From Agroathelia rolfsii (lineage: Eukaryota; Basidiomycota; Agaricomycetes; Amylocorticiales; Amylocorticiaceae): 64,000 nucleotides of DNA. Below the pieces are notes generated by a model that was given only the letters and a program-made list of their open reading frames with translations, did not search any database and was not told where the DNA came from. A program made the position numbers and the translations under genes. Shown here one piece after another: positions 10,800-23,151 of this stretch (its first letter is position 1; the number at the start of each line of letters is the position of its first letter). Where the stretch lies: positions 496,001 through 560,000 of the forward strand of contig JABRWF010000001.1 in assembly GCA_018343915.1 (NCBI GenBank), written 5' to 3'.

Positions 10800-11018
10800 T
10801 GTTAAAATGGCAATCCATTGCTATGGAGGATAGGAGTGACGGAGTCATGGTCACATGCAGCGTGACAAGGCCTTTAGAGTAGCCGCGCGTTGTAGTATGT
10901 AATTCATTTGTTTGTCTGCATACTACGTCCATGTACAATGACAAGCGGATGCCTTCAATGGCATTTATCTAGCTTTTTTCTTTACTCTTGGCTGGCTGGC
11001 TGGCTCGCTTTTCTCACA
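10800..11018 (+). repeat. Candidate truncated LTR of another (Copia-like) element
   Basis: TGTTAAAATGG follows a G-rich polypurine-like tract, the usual look of a 3' LTR start. About 219 bp follow, ending in a short GGCT repeat (10991-11006) where LTR-B sequence takes over. No second LTR or end is visible, so the call is tentative. Confidence 0.3.
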
Positions 11019-11326
11019 GTTACATGCTTGTATTTATACATAAATGGAAGGGCCCGTGTGCAGCCTTGTTAGTCTGTGCGCAGCCAGGGTTTGTAAGTAG
11101 GAACATGTAAAATGCAGGGGCAGTGCTTTATAACTAAGTCTGATGAGCAACCGATTGGAATGATGAGTCTGGTACTCCTTAGTAATCGCACAGTAATCAG
11201 AACGACCCTGGTTCCTAAGTCTAGACCTTTTAATGAAAAGGAACAATCTAGACTCTGCCTTCCTAATATACTCTTGTCACGAGTACTCCTGTCACGTGGG
11301 GCTAACACAGCCAGTCACATGCACGT
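11019..11326 (-). repeat. LTR-B fragment (U3 plus TATA)
   Basis: The sequence follows LTR-B from just downstream of the TATA box (TTACATGCTTG) through U3. It stops before the TGTTATGAG terminus. Both ends are broken and no duplication is seen, so this is a deletion or recombination remnant. Confidence 0.8.
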
Positions 11327-11961
11327 TGTCACAACCCGCCAACGCACCCGGCCGCCGAACGTCCTGATTGCGCACATCGACACATGCAAACATCTACAAT
11401 GGAGTTACCGGCGATGCCCTCCCTTCTGAGTTGCCGCATACCCCATGCATCGGAAGTGTTTCCGATGTGTCCACCAACGTTTCCCCAGAGCCATGTGCAT
11501 GGCCGCCCTTCGCACTTCCTTCCCATCACTGGCACGCTTCTGCCCATTAGAGCTGTCAGGAGGTCCCCCTCCCAACACCACTCATGCTCTCACTAAGATG
11601 GCCTCAAGGCTGGACTCCTTGTCTACCTGGCCTAGCTACCTCTCTGGGCTAGCTACCTCTCTGGGCTAGCTACCTCTCTAGGTTAGCTTCACACTTCTTA
11701 GTGATGCTGAGAAAGGAACTGTAGACAAAGTTGAATTGAAGTAAAGTAGAAATATATAGGTTACTCACCTGTAGACAAAGACAACAGTCTAAAGTCTACA
11801 GGTGTACATAATAAGGTTGATATAGTAATAGTCATGTGATGTGCAAATCACATGACCTAAACTCTAACCTATGTAGTACTACTTAACTATCAATAAAAAG
11901 AAGGGATAAAATAAAGGAAAAATAAAATAAAAATTAGGCTAAGGTTAGTGAACTTATAACA
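11327..11961 (-). repeat. Candidate LTR of family E
   Basis: On the minus strand the segment starts TGTTATAAGTT, like the TGTTATGAGTT of B and C, and ends GGTTGTGACA. The right edge interrupts C-family integrase coding. It carries a TATA-like TATATC (start 11824), and 34 nt later the box AGACTGTTGTC (11780-11790). A dyad (ACCTGTAGAC and GTCTACAGGT) surrounds the box, as in A-C. No target-site duplication is found, so the left boundary is uncertain. Confidence 0.5.
11632..11682 (+). repeat. Three tandem 17-bp repeats
   Basis: CTAGCTACCTCTCTGGG occurs at 11632-11648 and 11649-11665. A one-base variant (CTAGG end) occupies 11666-11682. They lie inside candidate LTR-E. Confidence 0.9.
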
Positions 11962-14294
11962 TCCATGCTGAGCCAGACTTTATCTCCTATTGTGTATTGA
12001 GGCTGTTCACCAGCATGTTGATCAAAGAAGTATTTCATTTTCTCACTTGCTAGGCTCATGGCAGTTTTGGCATCCTCTTGAAGTTCCGCAACTTTCGATA
12101 ACCAGTTCTCCACTCCGATTATTTTGACTATTCTGGTAGTAGTGAGGTTCATGTGTAGGGAGAAGCCGTAATTGAGTTCAAATAGGGATGCTCCAACAGA
12201 TGCTTGTTGCTGGTTGTTGATCACAAATTCCACTATAGAGAGGAGTTCTGACCAGTCTTCTTGTCAGTAAGACATATAGTATCGGATGTATGCCTCAACT
12301 TCCTGGTTCAGTCATTCCATCTATCTATCCGATTGTGGGTGATAGGCAGTGGAGAGAGATATCTTAATCCCCAATCATTTGTGTATCTCCTTCATCACTT
12401 GACTAGCAAACTGGGGTCCACGATTGGAAGTCCATTGTTTTGGGAGGCCATGTAAACAGAATATGTTTCGGAGGTAGAGATCAGCCATTTCAGTGGAGGT
12501 GATTGCCTCCTTTGTTGGGATCAGATAAGCCATCTTCGTAAGATGGTCAACAATGACAAGAATTGAGTCATACCCATGTGACTCTGGCAGTTTCACAATC
12601 ATGTCTGCTGTTACATGTTCCCACAGATGCCCCGGAACTGGAAGTGGAGATAGGAGACTGTCATGAGTTGAACTTTTGGCTTTTCTACTCTCTTGATTTT
12701 TCTCTGGTTTTTCTATATTTTTCCTGATTTTATTTTATTTTATATGATTTTCTTTGATTTTGTGCATTGAATGTTTTGCTTACTGTACTTGCATTTCTTT
12801 TCTGATCATTGAATCCTTTTAGAGAGACCTTAGAGTAGTATTCCTTTACCTTATTTTCTACTCTGATTATCTTATCTCATCTTTGATCTTATTGGATATG
12901 CTTTTTACTTTACATGTTTGCATTTCTCCTCTTTGTAGCTGATGTGGCTACACTTTCATTCTCCTCTTCAATATTAGGACTCAGCTACTGTACAGTTCAT
13001 GTATGTACTTAAGGCTGGCTGTCCTAGAGAATGCTTCTCTAGTTCAGACCACTCTGTTCACCACTCAGTGTTCTTTGCTCAATCTACTCTTTTACTTTCT
13101 CATGTCTTGGTGATAATGATGCTGGCTTGTCTCTGCTTATGTTCTATGTCTATATTGTCAAGAGAGGCTGTGTACTCTGATAATCAGTGAGGGATAGGGT
13201 ATCCCAATAGTCTGCTCTGTTAGGGACACAGGTATGTAAAGTCCAATGATGTTTGGCATTTGTTAGCCCTTGCCAGGGGTATTCCCACCATGTTTATTTT
13301 CTCAGTTCCCCACCACCTTTTCCATTGTCTCCTACCCCCCCCCCCTTTTTATGGTTGTTTGGAGTGGTTGGTCATGGCCTCTGGCCATGCCCTGACAGAG
13401 ACCTGCTGGAGATTGTCTAGATGTTTTGTTGGCTTGGCAGATCAAACAGGACTCCATGTATGTGTTGATGGACTTTGTGATTCTGGGCCACTAGTAGTTC
13501 CTACTAACAAGTTTGAGCATCTTGTGTCTTCCGGGATGTCCAGCAGCATAGGTATCATAGTAGGCCTTAATGATCTCCGTTCGGAGGTCCGGATTGCGTG
13601 GAATGTAGATCTTTCCACAGTGGAGGATTAATCCATTCTCCTTGTTCCATTCCTCAAGACCATTCCGGAGTTTCACTGGACCAAGCTTCTTGATGAGAAA
13701 CAGTGCTTCAGCGACCTCCGCATCTCTTCCCTTTTTCCAAATCCAATCTAGAATTGAGCTTTCTCCATGAATTTCAACATGTCCTCTCTGTGCAGCATTG
13801 ATACGAAAAAGGCCAGGATGAAGTACTATCTGGTCTAAATTGTCTTCTGCATCTGATACTTGGAAGTCCAGTTGTTAAGAAAGAGGGTCCACTCTGCCAT
13901 TTTCCAATCCTTTCAAGTAGGAGATAATGAAATTGAATTCTGACAGAAAAAGCGATTACTAGGCTTGTCTCCAAGTGAGATTCCGAGCCATTTTCCAGTA
14001 CTCAAGGTTTTTATGGTCAGTGCGGATATCAAAAGCGGAGGGTAGGCCAATGAGGTAATGCTGCCAATTATTGAGGGCTCTGATAATTGCCAGCATTTCC
14101 TTATCCCAGATATCGTAGTTCCACTCAGCCTGATTCATAGACTGTAATAGGAATGCAACTGGCCTTTAGGAATTATCCGACTGTTTCTGGAGAAGGACTG
14201 CTCTGGTGGCATAGCTGGATGCATCCATTTTGACTCTTGTTTCTACAAACTAGTTATATCCAGCCAAAACCAGTGCTGTAGTAAATGCTTCCTT
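11962..14294 (-). pseudogene. pol: C1: C-family Pol remnant (integrase and RNase H)
   Basis: Minus-strand coding in two pieces, 11962-12658 and 13403-14294, is separated by solo LTR-F. The first piece encodes the integrase core and the post-core region (ELNYGFSLHMN, MKYFFDQHAGEQPQYTIGDKVWLS), close to element C3. The second carries the HHCC finger (YYDTYAAGHPGRHK) and RNase H sequence. Several stops and short gaps are present. The left end is lost at the LTR-E junction; the right end is broken by C2. It is the most decayed copy in the window. Confidence 0.85.
12659..13397 (+). repeat. Solo LTR of family F (739 bp)
   Basis: It begins TGTCATGAGTT and ends CCTGACA, with GAGAC at 12654-12658 and 13398-13402. 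Integrase coding continues on both sides. A second F copy lies at 38629. The sequence is T-rich with a long C run near 13326-13345. No coding copy of this family is visible. Confidence 0.9.
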
Positions 14295-15778
14295 TGTCAA
14301 GGGATCACTCTTGACTATGCGGAGATAATCAAAGTAACCTCCCACCACTAAACAAAGTACCTAAGTCACAAGTTTTCCCATACTACACAAACCCTTTTAT
14401 CTATTGAGGGTGGTAAGGGTACTCTGCTTATGCCTTACGAAGCTTCCGGAGACTTAAGTCGGAGGAGAGTGGAGGTTCCAGAACTTCCAATTCACACGTC
14501 ACGCGTCTAACTAAGTAATCTAGGGAATTTCACCCTACTAATTAAATGTGTTGTTGTGCTAAGACACTGGGCTAGGCCCGGAGGTAAATGATCCCTGAAG
14601 GCGAAGTTGATTGAGTAATTTCTAAGAGGAATACAAACACTAAATACTTGCCTGAAGGCGAAGAGGTCAAAGCTGGCCTTTTCAGGACAAGTTACAACAA
14701 CTACTTATACTACTATGAAAGCTCTGCGCTAGTTCCGACGCGGAGACAAGAGATAGAAAAAGTAGAATATGCAGGGAGAGACCTTTTCCCTAACTCCGAC
14801 GGGCAGCCATGTGGAGATACAACACTTGCGGAGACTCTGCACTCAGGAGCAGAGCTCCTCAAGAGTTCCGGAGCAGAAGCTTGGAGGTATATAGCAGAAC
14901 CAGCATCTGTTAGGAGTTGGTCAGTGATCGGAGGTATGTACTCCAGAGTTGTGCGGAATGGTGAACAGGAAACGCACAACTTACGATTACTCCTGTAGTG
15001 TGCGGCTTAGTCACATGATGTCAAACACGTACAGAGGCGGAGTTCTGGAGAAGCAGTGCAGAGGTTCGGATGGCGGAGGGCGGAGGTCCGGAGGAGCGCA
15101 GAGGTAGGTGTGATGAAACGGAAGGATGGGTGAGCAAATATTGCGGAGAACACCGGACTTGGCCAAGACTTATGTGTCAGGCCCTTGACTAGTCGCGGTC
15201 TAGTGGAGAGGGAGAATCGTGCAGGGAGGAGATTGGGAAGTTTAGTCGATTTCCGAACTAAGTAACTAAGTACATGCAAGGCATTGTATTTATACTAAAC
15301 TGTTCTAGGAGCATACTCAGAGGAAAGGGGTGAGGCCAATCGGTCAAAAGGTACAGAATGGAGTGAATCATACAAAGAAAACTGAAAGACAAAAAGGATA
15401 CATGTGGAAATAAGGGACAAGGGACAGGAGGCCATATGGGAAAAAGGGACAGTGGAATGGAAGGCGAAATGCGGAATGAAGTGATCGGAACAGTGAGAAA
15501 CGGCGGAGGTTCTGACAGGAGGGAGCGGAGCACAGGACTCCAGAGTTCCGCCCAAGCTAGCGCAGGAATTGGAGCACGGAACTAGCATGGTGCGGAGATT
15601 GGCCCTGGAGTTGGTGTTCTGGGAGTGGCGCGTGACACATGAGGGCCAATCATAGGACCGCTCACTGCCTACAGGCCACGCTTTGAGGGTAATATAATAA
15701 AAGAAAAATGAAACGAAATATAATACATTGTTTAAATAATAACAAAAAATTCATAGTCCAAAATTCCAACTCATAACA
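14295..15778 (-). repeat. 3' LTR of element C2, split by LTR-G
   Basis: LTR-C sequence occupies 14295-15018 and 15643-15778. Its inner end (AACTCATAACA at 15778) is followed by the polypurine tract and C-family pol, so this is the left, 3' LTR of a minus-strand element. Its other end is off-window. It lies in the C1 remnant. Confidence 0.88.
15019..15637 (-). repeat. Solo LTR of family G (619 bp)
   Basis: The insert runs from TGTCAAACACG to GCGCGTGACA, flanked by CATGA at 15014-15018 and 15638-15642. On the minus strand it starts TGTCACGCGCC like LTR-D. It has TATAAATA (start 15294) and, 35 nt on, AGTTCGGAAAT (15249-15259). D and G therefore look like one wider family. Confidence 0.85.
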
Positions 15779-16048
15779 TTACCCCCTTTCTACGGGGATT
15801 TCCTCCGGAACATCCCTAGTTCCCATCCTGCCGTGGTTGATGCTACCGTCTCCGTAAAGTTCTCCAGTGGTCGGAACGGAATTTCTCCAAAGGCTGCAGC
15901 TGTTAGGCGTTTGGGCGCATTAGGGTGTTTCCGATGGAACTTTTTGATCAGTTTCGACGCATTTCGGACATCCGCCTCCTTTTCCCATGACTCCTCTCCG
16001 GGGTACCCTTTCCAGACGACGAGATACTCAATTTTCTTTGTTCTCTGA
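15779..16048 (-). pseudogene. pol: C2 Pol C-terminus (chromodomain) fragment
   Basis: After the polypurine tract the minus strand encodes the end of C-family Pol: a chromodomain with YLVVWKGYPGEESWEK and a tail ending FRRKSP before its stop. The frame is open over this short length. It is cut at 16048 by LTR-B of element B0; the rest of C2 lies beyond the window. Confidence 0.85.
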
Positions 16049-17075
16049 TGTCAAGGCTTGCGCACTTGACTAATCCAATAAACACAACCCTCTATAAGGT
16101 ACGAGGGCGGGCTGTAAAGCCGGGTTTTACGTGTATTACTTGGTTGGATATATACGAACACCTACGTACTCCCGTTGCTATTCTTTCGTAATAGAGCACT
16201 CCTTTACTACTTTACTAGGCTTGTGTATCAGTACTCTAGACATTATAGTCTTCCCGTGTTACTCGCTTCATGTCAAATACTATTGTTATGCTTCTTACTC
16301 AGAATAGGCGGCTTAGCCCACCATGGTCTACAAATGTTCACAGGGACTTGTTACTGCCCTGGCCTAAATGAATAGGACTTTTATCATGCGTGTGCCCTCT
16401 GATATATTAGGGACTTTAGACACTTAGCGACCTCCTTGTAACGAGGTCTCGTATACTTACTAAGATGCCCTATAGGCCTTACACTTAATAAGGGGGGGAG
16501 AGAGAGAGAGAGAGTAGGGGGCTAGGACGTGCGTAAGCCTGAAGGCAAAAAATATATTAGTTTCTATGTAAGTATACAAGAGGGGTGGTACCCTTACCTG
16601 AAGGCAAAAAGGTTGAAGCTAAGGTTCAGGTAAGGTTTTACAGGCTTGTATTTATACATAAAATAAAGGGCCCGTGCGTAGCCTTGATGGTCTGTGCACA
16701 GCAGGGTTCATAAGCGGAAATGACTAGAATGCAGGGGCAGTGCTTTGTGCCTAAGTCCGATGAGCAACCGATCAGAATGATGAGTCTAGTACTCCTTAGT
16801 AATTGCACAGTGATCGGAACGACCCTAGTTCCTGAGTCTAGACCTTTTGGTGAAAAAGAATGATCTAGACTCCGCCTTCCTAATATACTCTTGTCACGAG
16901 CACTCCTGTCATGTGGGGCTAACACAGCTAGTCACACGTGCGTCAAGATGTCACCTGCAAGGTATTTCGTCCATAACTAAGTCAAATAAAATCGTAAAAA
17001 TACAATAAAAATATGTATATGTCCATAAAGAAAAGGCTAAAAATGTCCAACTCATAACATTACCCCCTTCTCAAG
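16049..17075 (-). mobile_element. B0: 3' LTR of a B element plus 16 nt of internal sequence
   Basis: LTR-B (16049-17059, GGGCTGTAAAGCC subfamily) is followed by 16 nt of internal polypurine-side sequence (17060-17075). There the B1-B2 tandem, of a different LTR-B subfamily, breaks it. The last five bases, TCAAG, are the expected duplication; the partner copy would be off-window. Confidence 0.82.
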
Positions 17076-18081
17076 TGTCAAGGCTTACGCTCTTGACTTA
17101 ACCAAACGACGAAACCCTCTCAAAGGTACGAGGGTGGACTGTAAGGTCCCTTTTACACGTATGTATGTCTGGTCTTTAGTAGGCGCGTATGTGCTCCCGT
17201 TGCTATCCTTTGTAATAGTAGCCTTGGAACTCTACTTTGCTAGGATCACATTCGGTACTCCAGCCTGAGGCTTCCCGTGTGCTTTCTTTGCGTCAAATAG
17301 ATTTCACAAGACTTTCTTACTCGGAGTAGGCGGCTTAGCCCTCCGTACTACAACGAATGCCTAAGAGGACTTGTTTCTGCCTCTACCTGAATGAACAGGG
17401 TTTTATCACGCGCAGTTGCCTTGATGTATTGAGGACTTATGTTTCTTATCGACTTACGCCCTCTGGTACTAGGGCCTATGTGTTCTACTTAGATGCCCTT
17501 GAGGCCTTACACTAAATAGAATAGAGAGAGGGAGTGGTGGTTGGCTAGGACGTATATAAGCCTGAAGGCGAAAAGTATATTAGTTCTACGTAAGTATACA
17601 AGAGATGGGGGTGCCCTTACCTGAAGGCGAAAAGATCGAAGCTAAGGTTCAGGTAAGGGCTACATACTTGTATTTATACATAAAATGAAGGGCCCGTGCG
17701 CAGCCTTGATGGTCTGTGCGCAGTGGGGTTCGTAAGCGGAAATGACTAGAATGCAGGGGCAGTGCTTTGTACCTAAGTCCAATGAGCAACCGATTGGAAT
17801 GATGAGTCTAGTACTCCTTAGTAATCGCACAGTGATCGGAACGACCCTGGTTCCTGAGTCTAGACCTTTTGATGAAAAGGAATGATCTAGACTCCGCCTT
17901 CCTAATATACTCTTGTCACGAGCACTCCTGTCATGTGGGGCTAACACAGCCAGTCACACGCGCATCAAGATGTCGCCTGCAAGGTATTTCATCCATAACT
18001 CCATGAATAAAAATCGTAAAAATATAATAAAAATATGTACAGGTGCGTAAAGAAAATGCGAAAAATGTCCAACTCATAACA
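17076..18081 (-). repeat. 3' LTR of B1
   Basis: LTR-B of 1006 bp, subfamily with GTGGACTGTAAGGTCCC. The pol stop codon lies within its first eight bases (minus strand), as in B3 and B4. Confidence 0.93.
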
Positions 18082-21000
18082 TTACCCCCTTCTTAAGGGA
18101 GTTACTCCGGAACTTCCCTAGTTCCCATCCCGTAGTTTTCTTTGTCGTTGTTTCCGTGTAATTCTCAATTGGTCTAAAAGGCAATTCCCCAAAGACTACA
18201 GCGTTTAAGCGTTTAGGTGCATTAGGGTGTCTCTTATGGAAGTCTTGTATTCTGGCCTTAGCATGTGTCAGATTGTCCGCGGGTTCCCAATTGTCTTCTC
18301 CTAGCGCATCCTTCCAGCTAACAAGGTATTCTAACCATTTGGGTTTTCCAGAAATCCTAGAGTCTTTAATCTTGGCGACTTCCCACTCTTCTTCTCCTTC
18401 GACCTCCACTGGTTCGGGTGGGGGTTGATCTTGATCTGATGGTTTATGTCCGGATAAGAGAGAAACGTGGAAAACGTCATGAATGGACCAAGTACGGGGG
18501 ATCTTAAGACGGTAGGCTAGGGGACCGATCCTTTCTAGGATTTCGTAGGGACCGGCAAATTTGGCCGCAAGTTTCTTGGTTGGCTGCGAGGTTTTGAGAT
18601 TTTCTGTGGACAGCCAGACCTTGTCTCCTTTTTGCCACTGAGGGGTTTCCCGGACGTGCTTGTCAAATGATTCCTTCATCCTTTCAGCGGCAAGGTTAAG
18701 TGCGGCTTGTGCGTCAGATTGTGCATCAGAAATCACATGTAGCCAGTCTTCGACAGCAGGGGTTTCAAAGATCCCTTGAAGGGAGAAGTCCATTCGGGGG
18801 TCAAATCCATAGTTCATCCGGAAGGGTGAGATCTTAGTGGCCGAGTGCTGATGGTTGTTTAAGGCAAATTCAGCGGAGGGGAGTAATCGAGCCCAGTCAT
18901 CTTGTTGGTGCGATACAAAGAATCTTAGATATGCTTCCAGCTCCTGGTTAACGCGTTCAGATTGACCATCTGTCTGTGGGTGATACGCCATAGACATGGC
19001 TGTAGTGATACCCAAACGTTTATGAACTTCACGCATAACCCTGCTTGCAAACTGGGGTCCTCTGTCCGAAGTGATCCGGGAAGGCAATCTATGAAGTTTG
19101 AACACTTGTGACCATAGGAGCTCCGCTGTTCCAATAGCATTGATCTTCTCCGTGGTTGGTATGATATGGGTCATTTTGGAGAACCTGTCTACCACAACCA
19201 AAATACTATCGTATCCCTGAGAATCTGGCAGCTTGACGATCATGTCCATTGTGATGTAGTCCCAAGGGCGAGTAGGTGTCGGAAGTGGCTCAAGAGGACC
19301 AAAGGCGGGGAGGCGTGAGGACTTATTTTGGATACAGGTTTGGCAGGTCTCTACATATTTGTTTACTGCCTTAGTCATGCCTGGCCACCAATAATTGCGA
19401 GACACCAATTCCAGGGTCTTATGTTGGCCTGGATGACCACTGAGCAGGCTGTCATGGTACATGGAGATGATCTGGGTACGGATTTCCTTATCTGCTGGTA
19501 CGTAAACCCTGCCTTGGCGTAAAATGACCCCGTTTTCCTGATTCCATTCCTCTAGGCCTTTCTGGAGCTTGACAGGACCTAGATCCTTGACCAATCAAAG
19601 TGCTTCTGCAACCTCTGCCTCGGGAGAGGCATTCCGGATTTTCTTGAGCAGCTCGGATTCTCCTTCCATCAGAACATGACCTCGTCGGGCAGCATTTATC
19701 CAGAATAGCTTTGGGTCAAGCAAGACTACATCATAGTTATCCTCGGCATCCAATACTTGAAGGTCCGGTCGCCGAGATAACGCATCTGCTTTGCCATTTT
19801 CAGCTCCTTTCTGGTAATGAATCCGGAAGTTGAAGTCTGCCAAGAAAAGGGACCAGCGAGCCTGTCAATGAGTAAGGTTACGAGCTGTGGTCCAGTACTC
19901 CAGGTTTTTGTGGTCCGTCTAGATTTCAAATGGTTCAGGAAGTCCTTGGAGCAGGTGACGCCAATGATCCAGAGCGCGGATAACCCCTAACATCTCCTTA
20001 TCCCAGATGTTGTAGTTCCTTTCGGCATCATTCATGGATTGAGATAGGAAGGCGATGGGATGCCAGGCACCAGACTCATCCTTCTGACTGAGAACAGCTC
20101 CAGTAGCGTAAGAGGAGGCATCTGTTTCTACCCGCGTTGGAGCCATCTGATCGTAGGAACGCAGCACAGGGGCAGTGCTAAAGGCTCTCTTTAGGTTCTC
20201 GAAGCTTTCCTGTTCTTCAGAACCCCAGGTCCAGTCGACTTTCCCTGTAAGGCGATCTAGAGGCTTGCAGATTTTTCCAAAGTCACGGATAAATCGTCGA
20301 TAGTAATTGGCTAGACCTCGGAATTTGCAAACCTCCTTGACGTTCTTGGGAATTGGCCAGTCTAGAATGGGTTTGACCTTCTCGGGATCCATGCAAACTT
20401 GTCGGTGAGAAACGATGAATCCTAGGATGTTGACTTCGGGTTTTTCAACCTCAAACTTGTCTAGATTACCATACAAGTTATGTTCTCGTAGGATCAAAAG
20501 GACTTCTCGCGTGACTTCCCTCAACTTTTCCTTTGTCTCAGCCCCAATAATAACATCATCAATGTAGACTCGAACAAATCCTAGCTGAACTAAGCGAAGG
20601 AGGATGTCGTCCATCAGGGCCTGCATGGAGGAGGGCGCGTTGCAAAGACCAAAAGGCATTACTAGGGGTTCGAATAGCCCTCGTGACGTAATGAAAGCTG
20701 CCTTGCGCTCATCCCCTTCCCTAATTCTGATATTGTTGAACCCAGCTCGCAAATCGATCTTGGTGAACCAGCGGAATTTGGTCATGTGTTCGACAATTTC
20801 TGAGATCAAGGGGAGAGGATATGCATTTTTAACTGTCTGCTCATTGAGGGCACGATAATCCTGGACTGGGCAAAGTTTCCCGTTTTTCTTGGGCACAAAG
20901 AACATTGGAGCAGCGAATTCACTTTCAGATTTGTAAATATACCCCTTGGCCAGGTTATCATCTATCCACTCATTGAGTGCATCAGTTTCGTTGCTACTGA

Positions 21001-21655
21001 GGGGGTATACATGCCCTCGTCTGAGCTTTGTTTCATCAAGCAACTCAATTTTGTGGTTAGATGATTTGTGGCTAGGTAGTCTACTTGCTTCCTCCTCGGA
21101 GAATACATCAGCAAAGTCTTTGTATCCGGGTGGCATGGTAGTGGTTGCTTGTACAATTTCCTTTTTGGGTAGGAAGGTAATTTCTGCAGACTTCCAATCT
21201 ATCACGGGGTTTTCGAGGCACAGCCAGTCGATTCCAAGAATAACATCTTCCTGGCCAATATCGACGATACAGAGGGGCAAATATTTTCTCTCGGATCCAA
21301 TCGTAGTGTCAAGAATTGCAACAGATTCGATTTTCCCTATCTGGTTCGCGGAGTTGTCTATATTATACAACGGGATAGCTCGAGGTAATTTTTTTGTGGG
21401 GATTTTGTGTTTTTCTACGTATCGATAGTTTACAAAAGAAGAGGAAGCACCAGAATCAATCATAGCAAAAGTAGAAAAGTTTCTAAAAGGTCCATGGAAC
21501 ATAATGGGAACCTTGAGGTGCTGTCCATTCGCACCTGCAAGGGAGAAGTAAGATGAAGAAGAAATGGAAATATTATTACAGGAAGAGAGAGAAGAAAAAC
21601 GATTTTGAACGTATTGGTCAGACTGAATAGCCCTTTCAGCTGACCTCAAGAAAAA
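18074..21655 (-). pseudogene. pol: B1 Pol polyprotein, three nonsense codons
   Basis: The 3582-nt frame is the same length as in B3 and B4. It shows protease (IDSGASSSF), reverse transcriptase (YIDDVIIGAE near residue 364), RNase H (ETDASSYATGAVLSQ), integrase HHCC and DDE, the GPY/F module (KFAGPYEILE) and chromodomain (YLVSWKDALGEDNWEP). Stops at 19919-19921 (TGG to TAG), near 19866 (CGA to TGA) and 19595-19597 (CGA to TGA) cluster in RNase H and the linker. The final 506 codons (integrase through chromodomain) are open. The true stop falls inside the 3' LTR. Confidence 0.93.
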
Positions 21656-23151
21656 CCCATCTGATCTTTAAGCGCGGCGATGGCGGCTGCTTGTTCTTCC
21701 ATGATCTGCATCACATGATCAGGGACCGTATACGCGGGTGGGCTTGCCGGAGCAGGAGGCAGAGCAGAGGGGGCAGTAGGTAACACTGTTGGTTGGACCG
21801 AAGCGGAAATGGATGCTTGTCCAGTAGGGGCAGACGGGCGAGGCTTGTACCCAAGAAGGGGGCAACGGCGCTTTGGATGACCCAGTTGGCCGCAATGGAA
21901 GCACTGTGCCTTTGACCAATCCCTAGGTGGGAACGATGGTCTTCCCTGAAAGGAGGGTTGACTGGTCGAAGGCATAGCAACTTGTGCTGCATTAATCGTG
22001 ATTGGGTTTGTAACTGACCCAGCTACAGGGACCCGAGGCCTCCATGTGTCCTGCCATAGTCCTGCAGAACGTAGTCCTTGTTCGGCACGCAGAGCTGCAT
22101 CCATGGCCTTCTGTACTGTTTCCAGGTTGGTTTGGTCCCAACCGCCAAGCACATTCCGGATCTTGGGGTTTAAGCCATCCAAGAACCTCATGCGCCAATC
22201 CTCTTCAGACAAGTCAGTCTGTTGCGCTGTGGACCAGAAGTCCGTGATGTAGTCTTGTGTACTACAAGAACCTTGTTTAAGGCCCTTTATTTTGTCCAGC
22301 GCGGACCTCTTGTAATCCCAAGATCCGTAAAGGCCTCAGAACGCCTTGTAGAAGTCTTAGAAGACAAAAGGGGTTTTGGGTTTAACCTCTCCTTCCTCCT
22401 CTTGTTTAATCATGTTGGACCATTTCTCCGACCACCTTCTGGGACCCCCTTCCAGTAATGAGATCAACAATCTACCCTTATCTCGGTCGGTGCTGTACAA
22501 GGTCGGGTTCAGACCAAGGTAGTTTTCAAACCCTAGTATGAAGTCCTTGTATTTTTCACGGTCACCCGTGAACTTAGAGGGTTCTTTGCCTCTTTCCTTG
22601 GTTGAGGCAACCGTCACGACCTGGGGTGTAGGTGTAGGGACAGGGGCAGGAGCAGGGCGATCGGCGATTTCAACCAGCTTCCGCTGGGTCTCCGTCATAT
22701 GCCTCATCATTTCTGTGGTCTGACGCTGCATTTCCAGCATCTGGCCCAGGAACTGTTCAAAACCAGCTGACATAGTAGGGGAGGGAGGGCGAGTGACTGC
22801 GGGAGTGCGGGTACGCGGAGTGGGAATGGGAGTTCAGATTTTGGGGGTGATAACAGGGGTTGGGACTCAAGACTGTGTGCGAGAGGCAATAGGTTCTGGT
22901 GCAGGTTTGGGCTCTCTATAGTCAGAAGGAGAGGGATAAGATTCCTCCTCAGGTTCTTTGTCCTTGTTGTCCTCCTCCTCTTCGGATTCTTCGGGTGTAG
23001 CGGGTTTAGGAGGGGAAGGAAGCTTTGGTGGAGTGGGTACCTTAGGGGGTTGAGAGAAGGTGGGCTGAGGAGCGGGTGCGGATACGGAGGGGCGGGCAGA
23101 AGTTTTGGCGGCGGGTTGTGCTGGTGCCTTTCCTTTTCTGGATTGGCTCAT
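21646..23151 (-). pseudogene. gag: B1 Gag, four nonsense codons
   Basis: The 501-residue frame starts at an ATG (23149-23151) encoding MSQSRKGKAP. The N-terminus is proline-rich, then acidic. The middle is capsid-like (FENYLGLNPTLYST). The end has one zinc knuckle, CFHCGQLGHPKRRC. Stops lie at 22867-22869, near 22832, at 22357-22359 (CAA to TAA) and near 22333 (CGA to TGA). The in-frame TTG at 23166 is a less likely start because B3 and B4 begin at the same ATG. Confidence 0.9.
21652..21658 (-). other. -1 frameshift site, B1 gag-pol
   Basis: G GGT TTT in gag register (minus strand), followed by TCT and the gag stop TGA (21646-21648). Pol is in the -1 frame. Confidence 0.72.

Noticed and set aside
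13260..13631. A 123-codon frame across solo LTR-F and C1
   Set aside because: It crosses the LTR-F border and is antisense to integrase coding.
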